Shown piece after piece: positions 24,594 to 33,560 of a stretch of 64,000 nucleotides of DNA; the first letter of the stretch is position 1, and each line of letters begins with the position of its first letter. The DNA lies in assembly GCF_965218915.1 (NCBI RefSeq), contig NZ_OZ244708.1:1612001-1676000 (forward strand). Direction: 5' to 3'. The stretch is from Novosphingopyxis sp965218915. GTDB lineage: Bacteria; Pseudomonadota; Alphaproteobacteria; Sphingomonadales; Sphingomonadaceae. Below the pieces are notes generated by a model. That model was not told the DNA's origin. It did not search any database and worked only from the letters and a program-made list of their open reading frames with translations. Both the position numbers and the translations under genes were made by a program.

Positions 24594-26828
24594 ATGAAGC
24601 CTTTCGCCTTCGCCGCCCTGGCGCTTGCCGCCGCCGCGATCACCGTCCCCGCCATCGCCCAGGACCGATCCGCCATGCCGGAGCAGCAACCGCTCACGTT
24701 GGAGCGAATTTTCGGCAGCCCATCGCTCGGCGGCCCGAGCCCGCGCGGTCTGGAGCTGGCGCCCGACGGCAGCATGGTGACGCTGCTGAAAAACCGTGCG
24801 GACGACAAGGAGCGCTACGATCTCTGGGCGATGGACCTGCAGACCGGCGAGCAACGCATGCTGGTCGACAGCGAACAGGTCGGCACCGGGGCCGAGCTCA
24901 GCGAGGCCGAAAAGATGCAGCGGGAACGCGCGCGGATCGGCGGGCTAAAGGGCATCGTGTCCTATGAATGGGCGCCCGACGCGCGCTCGATCCTGGTGCC
25001 GCTCGACGGCGATCTCTATCTGGCGGGCCGCGACGGCAATGTGCGCCGGCTGACCGAGACCGAGGAAGGCGAGCTCAACCCCGCGCTCAGCCCCGGGGGC
25101 GGCTATCTGAGCTTCGTGCGCGACGGGCGGCTGATGGTGCAGCCGATGGCTGGCACAAACGCCACCGCGATCACGCCGGACGAACCCGAAGGCGTCGAAT
25201 GGGGCGTCGCCGAATTCGTCGCGCAGGAGGAAATGGACCGCGACACCGGCCAGTGGTGGGCGCCCGACGACGGCCGCATCGCGGTGGCGCGCGTCGACAA
25301 CCGTCCCGTCGGCGTCGTCACCCGCGCGGCGATCGGCGCCGAGGGGACCGAGGTCTACGATCAGCGCTACCCCGCCGCGGGCACGCCCAATGCCATCGTC
25401 CGGCTCTACGTGATGAAGCCCGATGGCACCGAGCGGGTGCGGGTCGACCTCGGCGAGGACGAGGACATCTACCTCGCCCGCGTCGCCTGGGCGCCCGACG
25501 CCAAGACGCTTTACGTGCAGCGCCAGAACCGGTCGCAGACGCGCATCGATCTGATGGCGGTGGATCCGGCGACGGGAACGTCCAACGTCCTGTTCTCCGA
25601 AGAACAGCCGCGCTGGACCAATCTCTCCGACAATTTCCGTGCGCTCGAGGACGGCAGCCTGCTGTGGTCGTCCGAGCGCAGCGGCTACAACCATCTCTAC
25701 CGTTGGCAGGATGGTCGGTGGACGCAGCTGACGAGCGGCGACTGGGTGGTCGGCTCGGTCATCGGGCTGGACGAGGAGCAGGGTCTCGTCTGGTTCACCG
25801 GCAACCGCGAGACGCCGCTCGAAAATCACGTCTACCGCACGAAGCTGGACGGCACGGGTGAGATTCAGCGCCTGACCGAGGCGGGCTGGTGGAACGGCGC
25901 CAAGATGGACGACGAGGCGCGCGCCATGCTGGTCTACCGCTCGAACCCCGGCCAGCCGCCGCAGACCTATCTGGCGGATACGGACGGGCGGCGGACATTC
26001 TGGATATCCGAGAACGCACTCGACGCGGACCATCCCTATGCGCCCTACCTCGCCAGCCACCGCATGCCCGAATTCGGCACATTGAAGGCCGCCGACGGCA
26101 GCACGCTATATTACAAGCTGATCAGCCCCGCGCGCGAGCCGGGCAGGAAATATCCGGTGTTCGTGCAGCATTATGGCGGCCCGGGCGCCGGCCGGCAGGT
26201 GACGCGGACCTGGACCGATCCGCTGCAGGAATATCTGGTCGACCAAGGCTGGATCGTCTTCTCGATCGACGGCCGCGGCTCGCCGGATCGCGGCAAGGCG
26301 TTCGAGGACCAGATCTACCGCGCCATGGGCACGGTGGAGGTGGAGGACCAGCTCGCCGGCGCGCAATGGCTGAAGTCGCAGCCCTTCGTCGATCCAAACC
26401 GGATCGCCATCTATGGCTGGTCCTATGGCGGCTATATGACTCAAAAACTGCTCGAGGCAGCGCCGGGCTTCTACGCCGCAGGCGTCTCGGGCGCGCCGGT
26501 CACCCGCTGGGAGCTTTACGACACCCATTATACCGAACGCTATATGGGCGATCCCGCCGAGGGCGACGCCTATCGACGCGCCGGCACGCTCGCGCGGTCC
26601 GAAAACATCGCCGATCCGATGCTGCTGATCCACGGCATGGCCGACGACAATGTGGTGTTCGAGAACTCCACCGCGCTGATCGCCAAGTTGCAGGCGGGCG
26701 GCCAACCGTTCGAGATGCAGCTCTACCCCGGCCAGACCCACCGCGTCGGCGGCCCGAAGATCAGCGTGCAGCTGTGGAAGACGATCCTGAACTTTCTCGA
26801 CCGCGAGGTGAAGGGGGAGGGGGAGTGA
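24594..26828 (+). CDS. Secreted DPP IV-type S9 peptidase
   Basis: The product has 744 residues. A signal peptide (KPFAFAALALAAAAITVPAIA) directs it to the periplasm. The N-terminal beta-propeller of the DPP4_N type is followed by the S9 catalytic domain. The catalytic triad is S610 in GWSYGGYM, D684 in HGMADDNVVF and H716 in GQTHRV. The conserved double-Glu region (AQEEMDRDTGQWW) suggests dipeptidyl aminopeptidase activity on Xaa-Pro or related N-termini. It is monocistronic. Confidence 0.93.
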   Translation: MKPFAFAALALAAAAITVPAIAQDRSAMPEQQPLTLERIFGSPSLGGPSPRGLELAPDGSMVTLLKNRADDKERYDLWAMDLQTGEQRMLVDSEQVGTGAELSEAEKMQRERARIGGLKGIVSYEWAPDARSILVPLDGDLYLAGRDGNVRRLTETEEGELNPALSPGGGYLSFVRDGRLMVQPMAGTNATAITPDEPEGVEWGVAEFVAQEEMDRDTGQWWAPDDGRIAVARVDNRPVGVVTRAAIGAEGTEVYDQRYPAAGTPNAIVRLYVMKPDGTERVRVDLGEDEDIYLARVAWAPDAKTLYVQRQNRSQTRIDLMAVDPATGTSNVLFSEEQPRWTNLSDNFRALEDGSLLWSSERSGYNHLYRWQDGRWTQLTSGDWVVGSVIGLDEEQGLVWFTGNRETPLENHVYRTKLDGTGEIQRLTEAGWWNGAKMDDEARAMLVYRSNPGQPPQTYLADTDGRRTFWISENALDADHPYAPYLASHRMPEFGTLKAADGSTLYYKLISPAREPGRKYPVFVQHYGGPGAGRQVTRTWTDPLQEYLVDQGWIVFSIDGRGSPDRGKAFEDQIYRAMGTVEVEDQLAGAQWLKSQPFVDPNRIAIYGWSYGGYMTQKLLEAAPGFYAAGVSGAPVTRWELYDTHYTERYMGDPAEGDAYRRAGTLARSENIADPMLLIHGMADDNVVFENSTALIAKLQAGGQPFEMQLYPGQTHRVGGPKISVQLWKTILNFLDREVKGEGE

Positions 26829-26892
26829 GGCTTTAGAGGTTCTAACCGGGTGAGGGTAACGGATTGGGGCGCTCCCTCATCCTAAATAGCTA

Positions 26893-26975
26893 CGTCATCC
26901 CGGACTTGATCCGGGATCCAGGGCGATATGGCACTGCCGCTGGGTTCTGGATCCCGGGTCAAGCCCGGAATGACG
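26893..26975. repeat. Palindromic intergenic repeat, family B
   Basis: CGTCATCCCGGACTTGATCC to GTCAAGCCCGGAATGACG, nearly identical to the copies at 12972-13054 and 40495-40577. Confidence 0.85.
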
Positions 26976-27128
26976 GTGGATGGTAGCGGGTTTCTTGAAA
27001 TCGGACGCAAAGGCAGGCGCGCAGGCACCAGTATCCCCCCGTTTCGCTTGCCATGACGCGCCGCACACTTATCTGTATCAACAACACCGGCGGCCCGGTC
27101 GCCAGCCATAGAAAACGGACCAGAGCAT

Positions 27129-28154
27129 ATGGGTTACAAAGTCGCCGTCGTCGGCGCGACCGGCAATGTCGGGCGCGAGATGATGAACATCCTCGCCGAG
27201 CGTGAATTTCCGATCGACGAGATCGCCGCGGTCGCCAGCAGCCGCTCGGTCGGCAGCGAGGTCGAGTTCGGCGAGACCGGCCAGATGCTCAAGGTCAGGA
27301 ATATCGAGCATTTCGATTTTGCCGGCTGGGACATCGCGCTGTTTTCGGCCGGTTCCGGCGCGTCGAAGGACCATGCGCCCAAGGCCGCGGCGGCGGGCTG
27401 CGTGGTGATCGACAACAGCTCGCTCTACCGGATGGACCCCGACGTGCCGCTGATCGTGCCCGAGGTGAACCCCGACGCGATCGACGGGTATAAAAAGCAC
27501 AATATCATCGCCAACCCCAATTGCTCGACCGCGCAGCTCGTGGTGGCGCTGAAGCCGCTGCACGATGTCGCGCGGATCAAGCGCGTCGTGGTTTCGACCT
27601 ATCAGTCGGTCAGCGGCGCCGGCAAGGCGGGCATGGACGAGCTGTTCGAGCAGACCCGCGCGATCTTCGTGAACGACGAGAAGAGCGTGAACGTGTTCAC
27701 CAAGCAGATCGCGTTCAACGTCATTCCCCATATCGACGTCTTCCTCGAGGACGGATCGACCAAGGAGGAGTGGAAGATGATGGCCGAGACCAAGAAGATC
27801 CTAGATCCGAAGATCAAGCTGACCGCCACCTGCGTGCGCGTGCCGGTGTTCGTCGGCCATTCGGAGGCGGTGAACATCGAGTTCGAGAGCGAGCTGACCG
27901 CCGAGCAGGCCAGGACCATCCTGCGCGAGGCGCCCGGCTGCATGCTGATCGACAAGCAGGAGGACGGCGGATACGTCACCCCGGTCGAATGCGTCGGCGA
28001 CGGCGCGACCTATATCAGCCGCGTGCGCGACGATCCGACCGTGGACAACGGCATCACCTTGTGGTGCGTCTCGGACAATTTGCGTAAAGGTGCCGCGCTG
28101 AACGCGGTGCAGATCGCCGAACTGCTCGGGCGAAAACATCTGCAAAAGGCGTGA
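27129..28154 (+). CDS. asd: Aspartate-semialdehyde dehydrogenase
   Basis: The product has 341 residues. It reduces aspartyl phosphate with NADPH in Lys, Thr and Met synthesis. The NADP-binding VVGATGNVGREM is at the N-terminus. The active-site cysteine is in NPNCSTAQ, and the catalytic histidine region is GHSEAVNIEF. It is followed by an antitoxin gene after a short gap, and no obvious operon is formed. Confidence 0.96.
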   Translation: MGYKVAVVGATGNVGREMMNILAEREFPIDEIAAVASSRSVGSEVEFGETGQMLKVRNIEHFDFAGWDIALFSAGSGASKDHAPKAAAAGCVVIDNSSLYRMDPDVPLIVPEVNPDAIDGYKKHNIIANPNCSTAQLVVALKPLHDVARIKRVVVSTYQSVSGAGKAGMDELFEQTRAIFVNDEKSVNVFTKQIAFNVIPHIDVFLEDGSTKEEWKMMAETKKILDPKIKLTATCVRVPVFVGHSEAVNIEFESELTAEQARTILREAPGCMLIDKQEDGGYVTPVECVGDGATYISRVRDDPTVDNGITLWCVSDNLRKGAALNAVQIAELLGRKHLQKA

Positions 28155-28187
28155 GCGGATGCGCCGCGCCTGAATGACTTGCCTCCA

Positions 28188-28206
28188 TGATATCATAGTG
28201 ATATCA
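28188..28206. promoter_or_regulatory. Two TGATATCA palindromes, likely antitoxin operator
   Basis: TGATATCA at 28188-28195 and 28199-28206, three bases apart and ending one base before the antitoxin ATG. RHH antitoxins bind such paired sites. The position leaves no room for a Shine-Dalgarno, so the mRNA may be leaderless. Confidence 0.6.
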
Positions 28207-28207
28207 C

Positions 28208-28453
28208 ATGCCAATGGGCGATATTCTCATTCGCAATCTCGACGATGCGGTGATCGCGGCGCTGAAGCGACGGGCGGATTCCAATGGACGTTCGCTGCAG
28301 GCGGAACTGCATCTCGAACTCAGCAAATCGGTGCATGCCCAGACCAAGGCTGAGTTCATCGCCCGCTCGCGCCGTTTGCGTGAAGCGGCGGACATGTCGA
28401 AGCTGGACGGCGAGAGCTGGACCTGGATCCGCGAAGACCGGGACGGCCGGTGA
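28208..28453 (+). CDS. FitA-like ribbon-helix-helix antitoxin
   Basis: The product has 81 residues. MGDILIRNLDDAVIAALKRR and the following SNGRSLQAEL segment match FitA-type antitoxins. The C-terminal acidic stretch would bind the PIN partner. The start is either ATG 28208 or ATG 28214. No ribosome binding site precedes it, as the paired palindromes abut the start. It overlaps the toxin GTG start by four bases. Confidence 0.85.
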   Translation: MPMGDILIRNLDDAVIAALKRRADSNGRSLQAELHLELSKSVHAQTKAEFIARSRRLREAADMSKLDGESWTWIREDRDGR

Positions 28454-28866
28454 TCCTCATCGATGCGAGCGTCGCTTTCAAATGGTTCATGCGCGAGGAA
28501 GACAGCGATCTGGCCGAGCGGCTGCTGGTCGAGAACGACCTTGCCGCGCCGGAGCTGTTGCTGAGCGAAACCGGCAATGCGTTGTGGAAAGCGGTGCGGC
28601 GAAAAATATTGCCCGCCGGGCAGGTGTACATACTCGTCGAGGGCCTCGCGGCGCGGTTCGTTCAGCTTTATCCGGTCGAAACCCTGATCGTGCGCGCCCT
28701 GGAGATCGCCATGAAACTGGATCATCCGGTTTATGACTGCATCTATCTCGCCAATGCCGAAGACATGGACCTGCCGCTCATCACCGCCGACCGGAAACTG
28801 TTGCAAAAAATACGAATGTCCGAATTTTCCAGTCTGGCCGTATCGATCGAGGAAACGCGGGCATGA
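28450..28866 (+). CDS. PIN-domain toxin
   Basis: The product has 138 residues and starts at GTG 28450. PIN motifs: D5 in LIDASVAFKWF, E in LLLSETGNALW, D in VYDCIYLANAE, and a terminal D in ITADRKLL. It is the toxin of the preceding FitA-like antitoxin, and a likely Mg-dependent RNase. The overlapping start indicates coupled translation. It is distinct from the VapC at 22298. Confidence 0.88.
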   Translation: MILIDASVAFKWFMREEDSDLAERLLVENDLAAPELLLSETGNALWKAVRRKILPAGQVYILVEGLAARFVQLYPVETLIVRALEIAMKLDHPVYDCIYLANAEDMDLPLITADRKLLQKIRMSEFSSLAVSIEETRA

Positions 28867-28933
28867 AAAGCGTTCATGCGGCAGGGCCTTGGAACAGATG
28901 AGCCGGTGAAGTTGAATTGGAAGGATAATGCAT

Positions 28934-29473
28934 ATGTCGACCGAGCTGATCGAAACTACAATTGGCATCATGCTGACCCGGCTCCGCAATTTGCGCGCCA
29001 TCATGGCCAAGGCCGAGGCGCATGCAGCGGAGCAGGACGTCAATCTCGCCGATTATGTCAACGCCCGGCTTGCGCCGGACATGCATGCTCTGCCGCACCA
29101 GATCGTCTTCGCGTGTAACCAGCCGAGCCAATTCATCGCCTGGCTGCGCGGCAAGCCCACGCCGCCGAACATGCCCGATCCGATGCCCGAGGAATGGAAC
29201 GCCCTGACGGCGCATCTGGACGCGTGCATCGCCGATCTGGAAAAGGCGCAAGGCGAGGGGCTTGCCGTGCCGGACGAAGACAAGCGCATCGATATCGCGA
29301 TGATCCAGATGCACATGCTGCTGCCCGCGCGACGTTTCGTCGACGACTGGCTGCTCCCGAACTTCTACTTCCATCTGACCACCGCCTATGCGCTGCTCCG
29401 GATGAAGGGCGTGCCGCTCGGCAAGGGGGACTTTTTGGCGCATGTGATGCCGGAACTGCGCCCGAATGGGTAA
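28934..29473 (+). CDS. DUF1993 family protein
   Basis: The product has 179 residues. The pattern of DUF1993 is present: a helical bundle related to DinB-like proteins, with MLTRLRNLRAIMAKAEAHA, the LAPDMHALPHQIVFACNQ region and FYFHLTTAYALLRMKGVP. The ATG at 28934 is favoured because GGAAGGA lies eight bases upstream; the ATG at 28928 is too close to it. Function is unknown. It converges on the emrB gene. Confidence 0.85.
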   Translation: MSTELIETTIGIMLTRLRNLRAIMAKAEAHAAEQDVNLADYVNARLAPDMHALPHQIVFACNQPSQFIAWLRGKPTPPNMPDPMPEEWNALTAHLDACIADLEKAQGEGLAVPDEDKRIDIAMIQMHMLLPARRFVDDWLLPNFYFHLTTAYALLRMKGVPLGKGDFLAHVMPELRPNG

Positions 29474-29496
29474 TGCCCGTGGATGGGGTCGCGGTA

Positions 29497-31062
29497 TCAG
29501 GCCTGTTTGCGCGGCTTCTTGAGGAAGATCGCCAGTGGCACGGCGGCGATGGTGAGGATCGCCATAAGCCAGAAATCGTCGAGATAGGCGATCATCAGCG
29601 CCTGTCGGCTGACCATCGCGTTGACCGCGCTCATCACCGTCTCGCCGGCGCCGGGTAAGCGGTCGACCATTGCCGAGGAGATACTGGAGAGTGTCGAATC
29701 GGTGATGTGGCTGGCGAGATCGGAATGGCTGATCTGCGTGTTGCGCGCGAGCAGGGTGGAGACCACCGAGATGCCCGCCGCCGCGCCGATCGAGCGCAGC
29801 AGGTTGAGCAGGCCCGCGCCGTCCGGGCGCAGGCTCGGGTCGAGCGTGGCGAAGGCGATGGTGTTGAGCGGGATGAACACGAGGCCGATGCCCAGCCCCT
29901 GCACCACGCCGCTGATCACGATCGGCCAGTAATTCATTTCCAGCGACCAGCCGGTCATGTACCAGAGCGACCAAGCGGCGATGCTCATGCCGATGGCGAC
30001 CAGGATGCGCGGGTCGATCAGGCCCACCAGCCGCCCGGCCATCCACATGCTCGCCAGCACGCCTACGCCGCGCGCGGCGAGCAGGAAGCCGGTGTCGATC
30101 ACCGGATAGCCGTACAGCGTCTGGAGCAGCGGCGGGAGCAGCGCCATCGAGGAGAACATGACCACGCCCATCACGACCATGAAAATGAGGCTGGTCATCA
30201 GGTTGGCGTTGGTCACCAGCTCGCGCTCGAACAGCGGATGCTTGCCGGTGACGATATGGACCAGGAACACCCACAGCGCGGCGACGCACGCGCCCGCCTC
30301 GATCCAGATTTCCGGGCTCTGGAACCAGTCGAGATGGTTGCCACGGTCGAGCATCAGCTGGAACGCGGTGAGCGCGATGGCGAGCATCGAGAAGCCGAAC
30401 AGGTCGAACCGCCGCTCGCGCTGCGGCCGCGCCGGGAGCAGCGCCCACAGCATCGCCAGCGTGATCAGGCCGACCGGCAGGTTGACGTAGAACACCCAGC
30501 GCCAGTTGTAGTTCTCGGTCAGCCAGCCGCCCAGCACCGGGCCCATGATCGGCCCGACCATCACGCCCATGCCCCAGATCGACATGGCCTTGGCGTGGCG
30601 CTCGGGCGGGTTTATGTCGATCATCACCGTCTGGCTGAGCGGGCCGATAAACGCGGCGGCAAGGCCTTGCAGAAAGCGGAACAGCACCATCTGCCCGAGA
30701 TTCTGCGAAGCACCGCACAGCATCGAGGCGACGATGAACGCGGCAACGGCGAAGATGAACAGGTTGCGCGATCCGATCTTGTCGGCGAGCCAGCCGGTGA
30801 TCGGGATGGCGACGGCGGTGGCGACGAGATAGCTCGTCAGCACCCAGGTCACGCTGTCCATCGTCGCGCCCAGGCTCGATTCCATATGCGGCAGTGCGAC
30901 GTTCGCGATGGTGGTGTCGAGAATCTGCATGATCATCGCCAGCATGACCGCGACGGTCAGCAGCCCGCGCCGCTCGACCGCCAGCGCTGGCTTGCCCGCC
31001 TTGCTGGTGATCGCGGTTTCGCTCTGCCGCGCGGAACCGGCCTTGGGCGCGGCGCTCGCCAT
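29497..31062 (-). CDS. emrB: DHA2-family multidrug efflux permease
   Basis: The product has 521 residues with about 14 hydrophobic helices. The DHA2 motif C region (GPIMGPVLGGWL) and the motif LDTTIANVALPHM are clear. It expels hydrophobic compounds with the membrane-fusion protein encoded just upstream and an outer-membrane channel that is not in this window. It is the last gene of the marR-emrA-emrB unit, one base after the emrA stop. Confidence 0.93.
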   Translation of the reverse strand: MASAAPKAGSARQSETAITSKAGKPALAVERRGLLTVAVMLAMIMQILDTTIANVALPHMESSLGATMDSVTWVLTSYLVATAVAIPITGWLADKIGSRNLFIFAVAAFIVASMLCGASQNLGQMVLFRFLQGLAAAFIGPLSQTVMIDINPPERHAKAMSIWGMGVMVGPIMGPVLGGWLTENYNWRWVFYVNLPVGLITLAMLWALLPARPQRERRFDLFGFSMLAIALTAFQLMLDRGNHLDWFQSPEIWIEAGACVAALWVFLVHIVTGKHPLFERELVTNANLMTSLIFMVVMGVVMFSSMALLPPLLQTLYGYPVIDTGFLLAARGVGVLASMWMAGRLVGLIDPRILVAIGMSIAAWSLWYMTGWSLEMNYWPIVISGVVQGLGIGLVFIPLNTIAFATLDPSLRPDGAGLLNLLRSIGAAAGISVVSTLLARNTQISHSDLASHITDSTLSSISSAMVDRLPGAGETVMSAVNAMVSRQALMIAYLDDFWLMAILTIAAVPLAIFLKKPRKQA

Positions 31063-31063
31063 G

Positions 31064-32155
31064 TCAGTGCTCGGCGCTGCTGGTGTCGATCGTCACGTCG
31101 ACCGACATGCCCGCGATCAGCTGCCGCGCGCTTTTGCCGTCGATGGCGATGCGCACCGGAATGCGCTGCGTTACCTTGACCCAGTTGCCGGTCGCGTTCT
31201 GCGCGGGGAGCACCGACATTTCGGAACCGGTGCCCGCGCCGATGCTGGCGACATGGCCCTTCAGCGCGACGTCAGGATAGGCGTCCATCCGGATCTCGGC
31301 GGGCTGGCCGACGCGCATATTCTCCAGGTCGGTTTCCTTGAAATTGGCCTCGATCCAGCTGCGCCCGTCGGCGACGACGGTCAGCGCGGGCAGTCCGGCG
31401 ACCATCTGCTGGCCGACCATCAGCCGGTCCGACTGCGTCACGCGGCCACCGAGCGGGGCGCGCACGACGGTGCGGTCCAGATTATACTGCGCCTGCTCCT
31501 TGCGCACCTTGGCCGCCGCGATCTGCGGGTTCTGCCCCGGCAGCGCCGATCCGGTGGCGAGCCGTGAATTGGCCTCGCGCGCATCGGCTTGCGCCTGGTT
31601 CAGCCGTTCCTTGGCCTGCTGCACCGCGTGGCGCGCGGTGTCGTAATCGGCGCGGGTGGTGAAACCGCGGTCCATCAGCTGCTGCTGGCGTTCGAAAATC
31701 GTCTCGGCATAGGCGATATCCTCGCGCGCCGCGCCGATATCGACGCTGCTCGACTGCGCGGTGGCGCCCAGCGTATCGACCTGCACCTGCGCGTCGGCGA
31801 TGCTGGCATCGGCCGCGGCTACGGCGAGCCGATAGGGCGCGGGATCGATCCGGAACAGGATATCGCCCGCCTTCACATTCTCGTTCTCGCGCGCGTTGAC
31901 CTCGACGATGCGGCCGCCGATCTCGCTGGCGACCGACACCTTGTCCTGCTGCACATAGGCATTGTCGGTCGATACGCTGCCGCCACTGGTCAGCCACACA
32001 TACGCGCCGCCCGCCGCGATCAGCAGCGGCACGATCAGCATGATGGCGAGCCGCAGCCAGCGCCTGCGCTTCGGCGGGGCCTGCACCTGCGGCGTTTCGA
32101 TCGCGGCGTCGGCGGCGATCGCTTCTTCTTCGAATGCGGCGGCGATGTCAGCCAT
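31064..32155 (-). CDS. emrA: HlyD-type membrane-fusion protein of the efflux pump
   Basis: The product has 363 residues. One N-terminal transmembrane helix (LRLAIMLIVPLLIAAGGAYV) is followed by a periplasmic lipoyl/barrel domain (IVEVNARENENVKAGDILF) and a coiled-coil hairpin. It pairs with EmrB. Its start overlaps the marR stop by eight bases, so the regulator and pump are co-transcribed. Confidence 0.92.
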   Translation of the reverse strand: MADIAAAFEEEAIAADAAIETPQVQAPPKRRRWLRLAIMLIVPLLIAAGGAYVWLTSGGSVSTDNAYVQQDKVSVASEIGGRIVEVNARENENVKAGDILFRIDPAPYRLAVAAADASIADAQVQVDTLGATAQSSSVDIGAAREDIAYAETIFERQQQLMDRGFTTRADYDTARHAVQQAKERLNQAQADAREANSRLATGSALPGQNPQIAAAKVRKEQAQYNLDRTVVRAPLGGRVTQSDRLMVGQQMVAGLPALTVVADGRSWIEANFKETDLENMRVGQPAEIRMDAYPDVALKGHVASIGAGTGSEMSVLPAQNATGNWVKVTQRIPVRIAIDGKSARQLIAGMSVDVTIDTSSAEH

Positions 32156-32600
32156 GAGCGCGCATCTCCTGCTGTGCCTCGTCGCGGGCGGCGAGATTGG
32201 ATTGAATGAATTCCAGCGTGTCGCGCATCGCCTCGATACGGCTTTGCGATATGTCGCCGAGCGCGTCGGCGAACAGATTATCCGCCAGCCCGCGCAATCT
32301 GGTGAGGAGCGGCTGCGCCCCCTCGGTCAGATGCAGCTGCCAGGCCCGGCGGTCCGCCGGGTTGGGGCGGCGCTCGACCAGCCCGGCCTCGGCCAGCCGA
32401 TCGACCATGCGGCACAGCGTCATCGGCTCGAGCTCGAGCAAATCCGCCAGCGCGCCCTGCGATATGCCCTCGTTGCGCGAAAGCATAGTCAGCACGCGCC
32501 ATTGTGGGCGAGTGACGCCGATCGCACGCGCTTCCGCGTCGAACGCGCGGCGAATCTGGCGCGACACGTCCGCGATGAGAAATCCGATATTGTCGTTCAT
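32148..32600 (-). CDS. MarR-family repressor of the efflux operon
   Basis: The product has 150 residues. A winged helix-turn-helix (ISQGALADLLELEPMTLCRM, then VDRLAEAGLVERR) fits MarR. It probably represses its own operon and releases it when bound by a small lipophilic compound. The promoter region to the right is shared with a divergent hydrolase gene. Confidence 0.9.
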   Translation of the reverse strand: MNDNIGFLIADVSRQIRRAFDAEARAIGVTRPQWRVLTMLSRNEGISQGALADLLELEPMTLCRMVDRLAEAGLVERRPNPADRRAWQLHLTEGAQPLLTRLRGLADNLFADALGDISQSRIEAMRDTLEFIQSNLAARDEAQQEMRAHG

Positions 32601-32725
32601 GAAAGGCTATATAATAACAAAGTTTATAATCAACAACCACTATCAGTTGCAAAAAGCGCATGACGGCTTGTCGTTCTGCACGGCGGCAGTGGATTCGCCG
32701 GTGCATTCGGCCTAACCCCGGCGAC
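32601..32725. promoter_or_regulatory. Divergent AT-rich promoter region for marR-emrAB and the hydrolase
   Basis: The region contains TATATAATAACAAAG and further AT-rich DNA, unlike the GC-rich flanks. Weak inverted repeats such as CAAC/GTTG around 32630-32650 could form a MarR operator. The exact site is not certain. Confidence 0.4.
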
Positions 32726-33484
32726 ATGACCGTGCAGATCACCACCGAAACCATCCCGTCCTTCGACGGCGTCCAGCTTGCGGTTCACAGCGCGGGGGAG
32801 GGGCGGCCGGTGCTGCTGCTCCACGGGCTGTTTTCCGAAGCGCAGACCAACTGGGTCAAGTTCGGCCATGCCGAGGCGATCGCGGCGGCGGGCTTCCGTG
32901 CGATCATGCCGGACTTTCGCGCGCATGGCCAAAGCGCCACGCCCACCGATGCGGCAAGCTACCCCCAGGATGTGCTGGTGCGCGACACCGAGCATCTGAT
33001 CGCGCATTACGGGCTCGATGATTTCGACATGGGCGGCTTCTCGCTGGGCGCGCGCACCACCGCGCGGCTGCTCGGCAAGGGGCTGACGCCGGGCAAGGCG
33101 ATCCTGTCCGGCATGGGGCTGGAAGGTCTGTCGGGCTGGGGCAAACGACGGATGTTTTTCGTCGACGCACTGGCCGCTTATGAAACGGCGAAACGTGGCG
33201 ATCCGCACTGGATGGCGATCCAGTTCATGAAGACGCAAAAGGTCGACCGCGCGGCGATGGGCCATCTGCTCGCCTCGATCCCCGAAGCCGCGATCGAGAA
33301 TTTCGCGGATATCGACACGCCGGTGCTGGTGCTGTGCGGGCGCGACGACCGCGACAATGGCTCTCCGCAAGCGCTGGCCGACGCGCTGCCGAACGCCACG
33401 CTCGAATGGATCGAGGGCACGCACATGTCCTGCGTCACCAAGCCCGAACTGGGCCAGGCCATGGCGCGCTTCCTGTCCGCTTGA
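32726..33484 (+). CDS. Alpha/beta hydrolase
   Basis: The product has 252 residues. It shows LLLHGLFSE (oxyanion hole), nucleophile S in GGFSLGART, an acid in LVLCGRDD and H in EGTHMSC. The ATG at 32726 is chosen over 32660 by homology with MTVQITTETIPSFDG. The substrate is unknown. It is divergent from the MarR operon and could share its regulation. Confidence 0.88.
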   Translation: MTVQITTETIPSFDGVQLAVHSAGEGRPVLLLHGLFSEAQTNWVKFGHAEAIAAAGFRAIMPDFRAHGQSATPTDAASYPQDVLVRDTEHLIAHYGLDDFDMGGFSLGARTTARLLGKGLTPGKAILSGMGLEGLSGWGKRRMFFVDALAAYETAKRGDPHWMAIQFMKTQKVDRAAMGHLLASIPEAAIENFADIDTPVLVLCGRDDRDNGSPQALADALPNATLEWIEGTHMSCVTKPELGQAMARFLSA

Positions 33485-33560
33485 CGGCTCGTTGCCAACA
33501 GGTCAGTTTTGGGGCCAATAGAAATAACAACAATCTTGTATGTTCTGGGAGAGTTTATCC

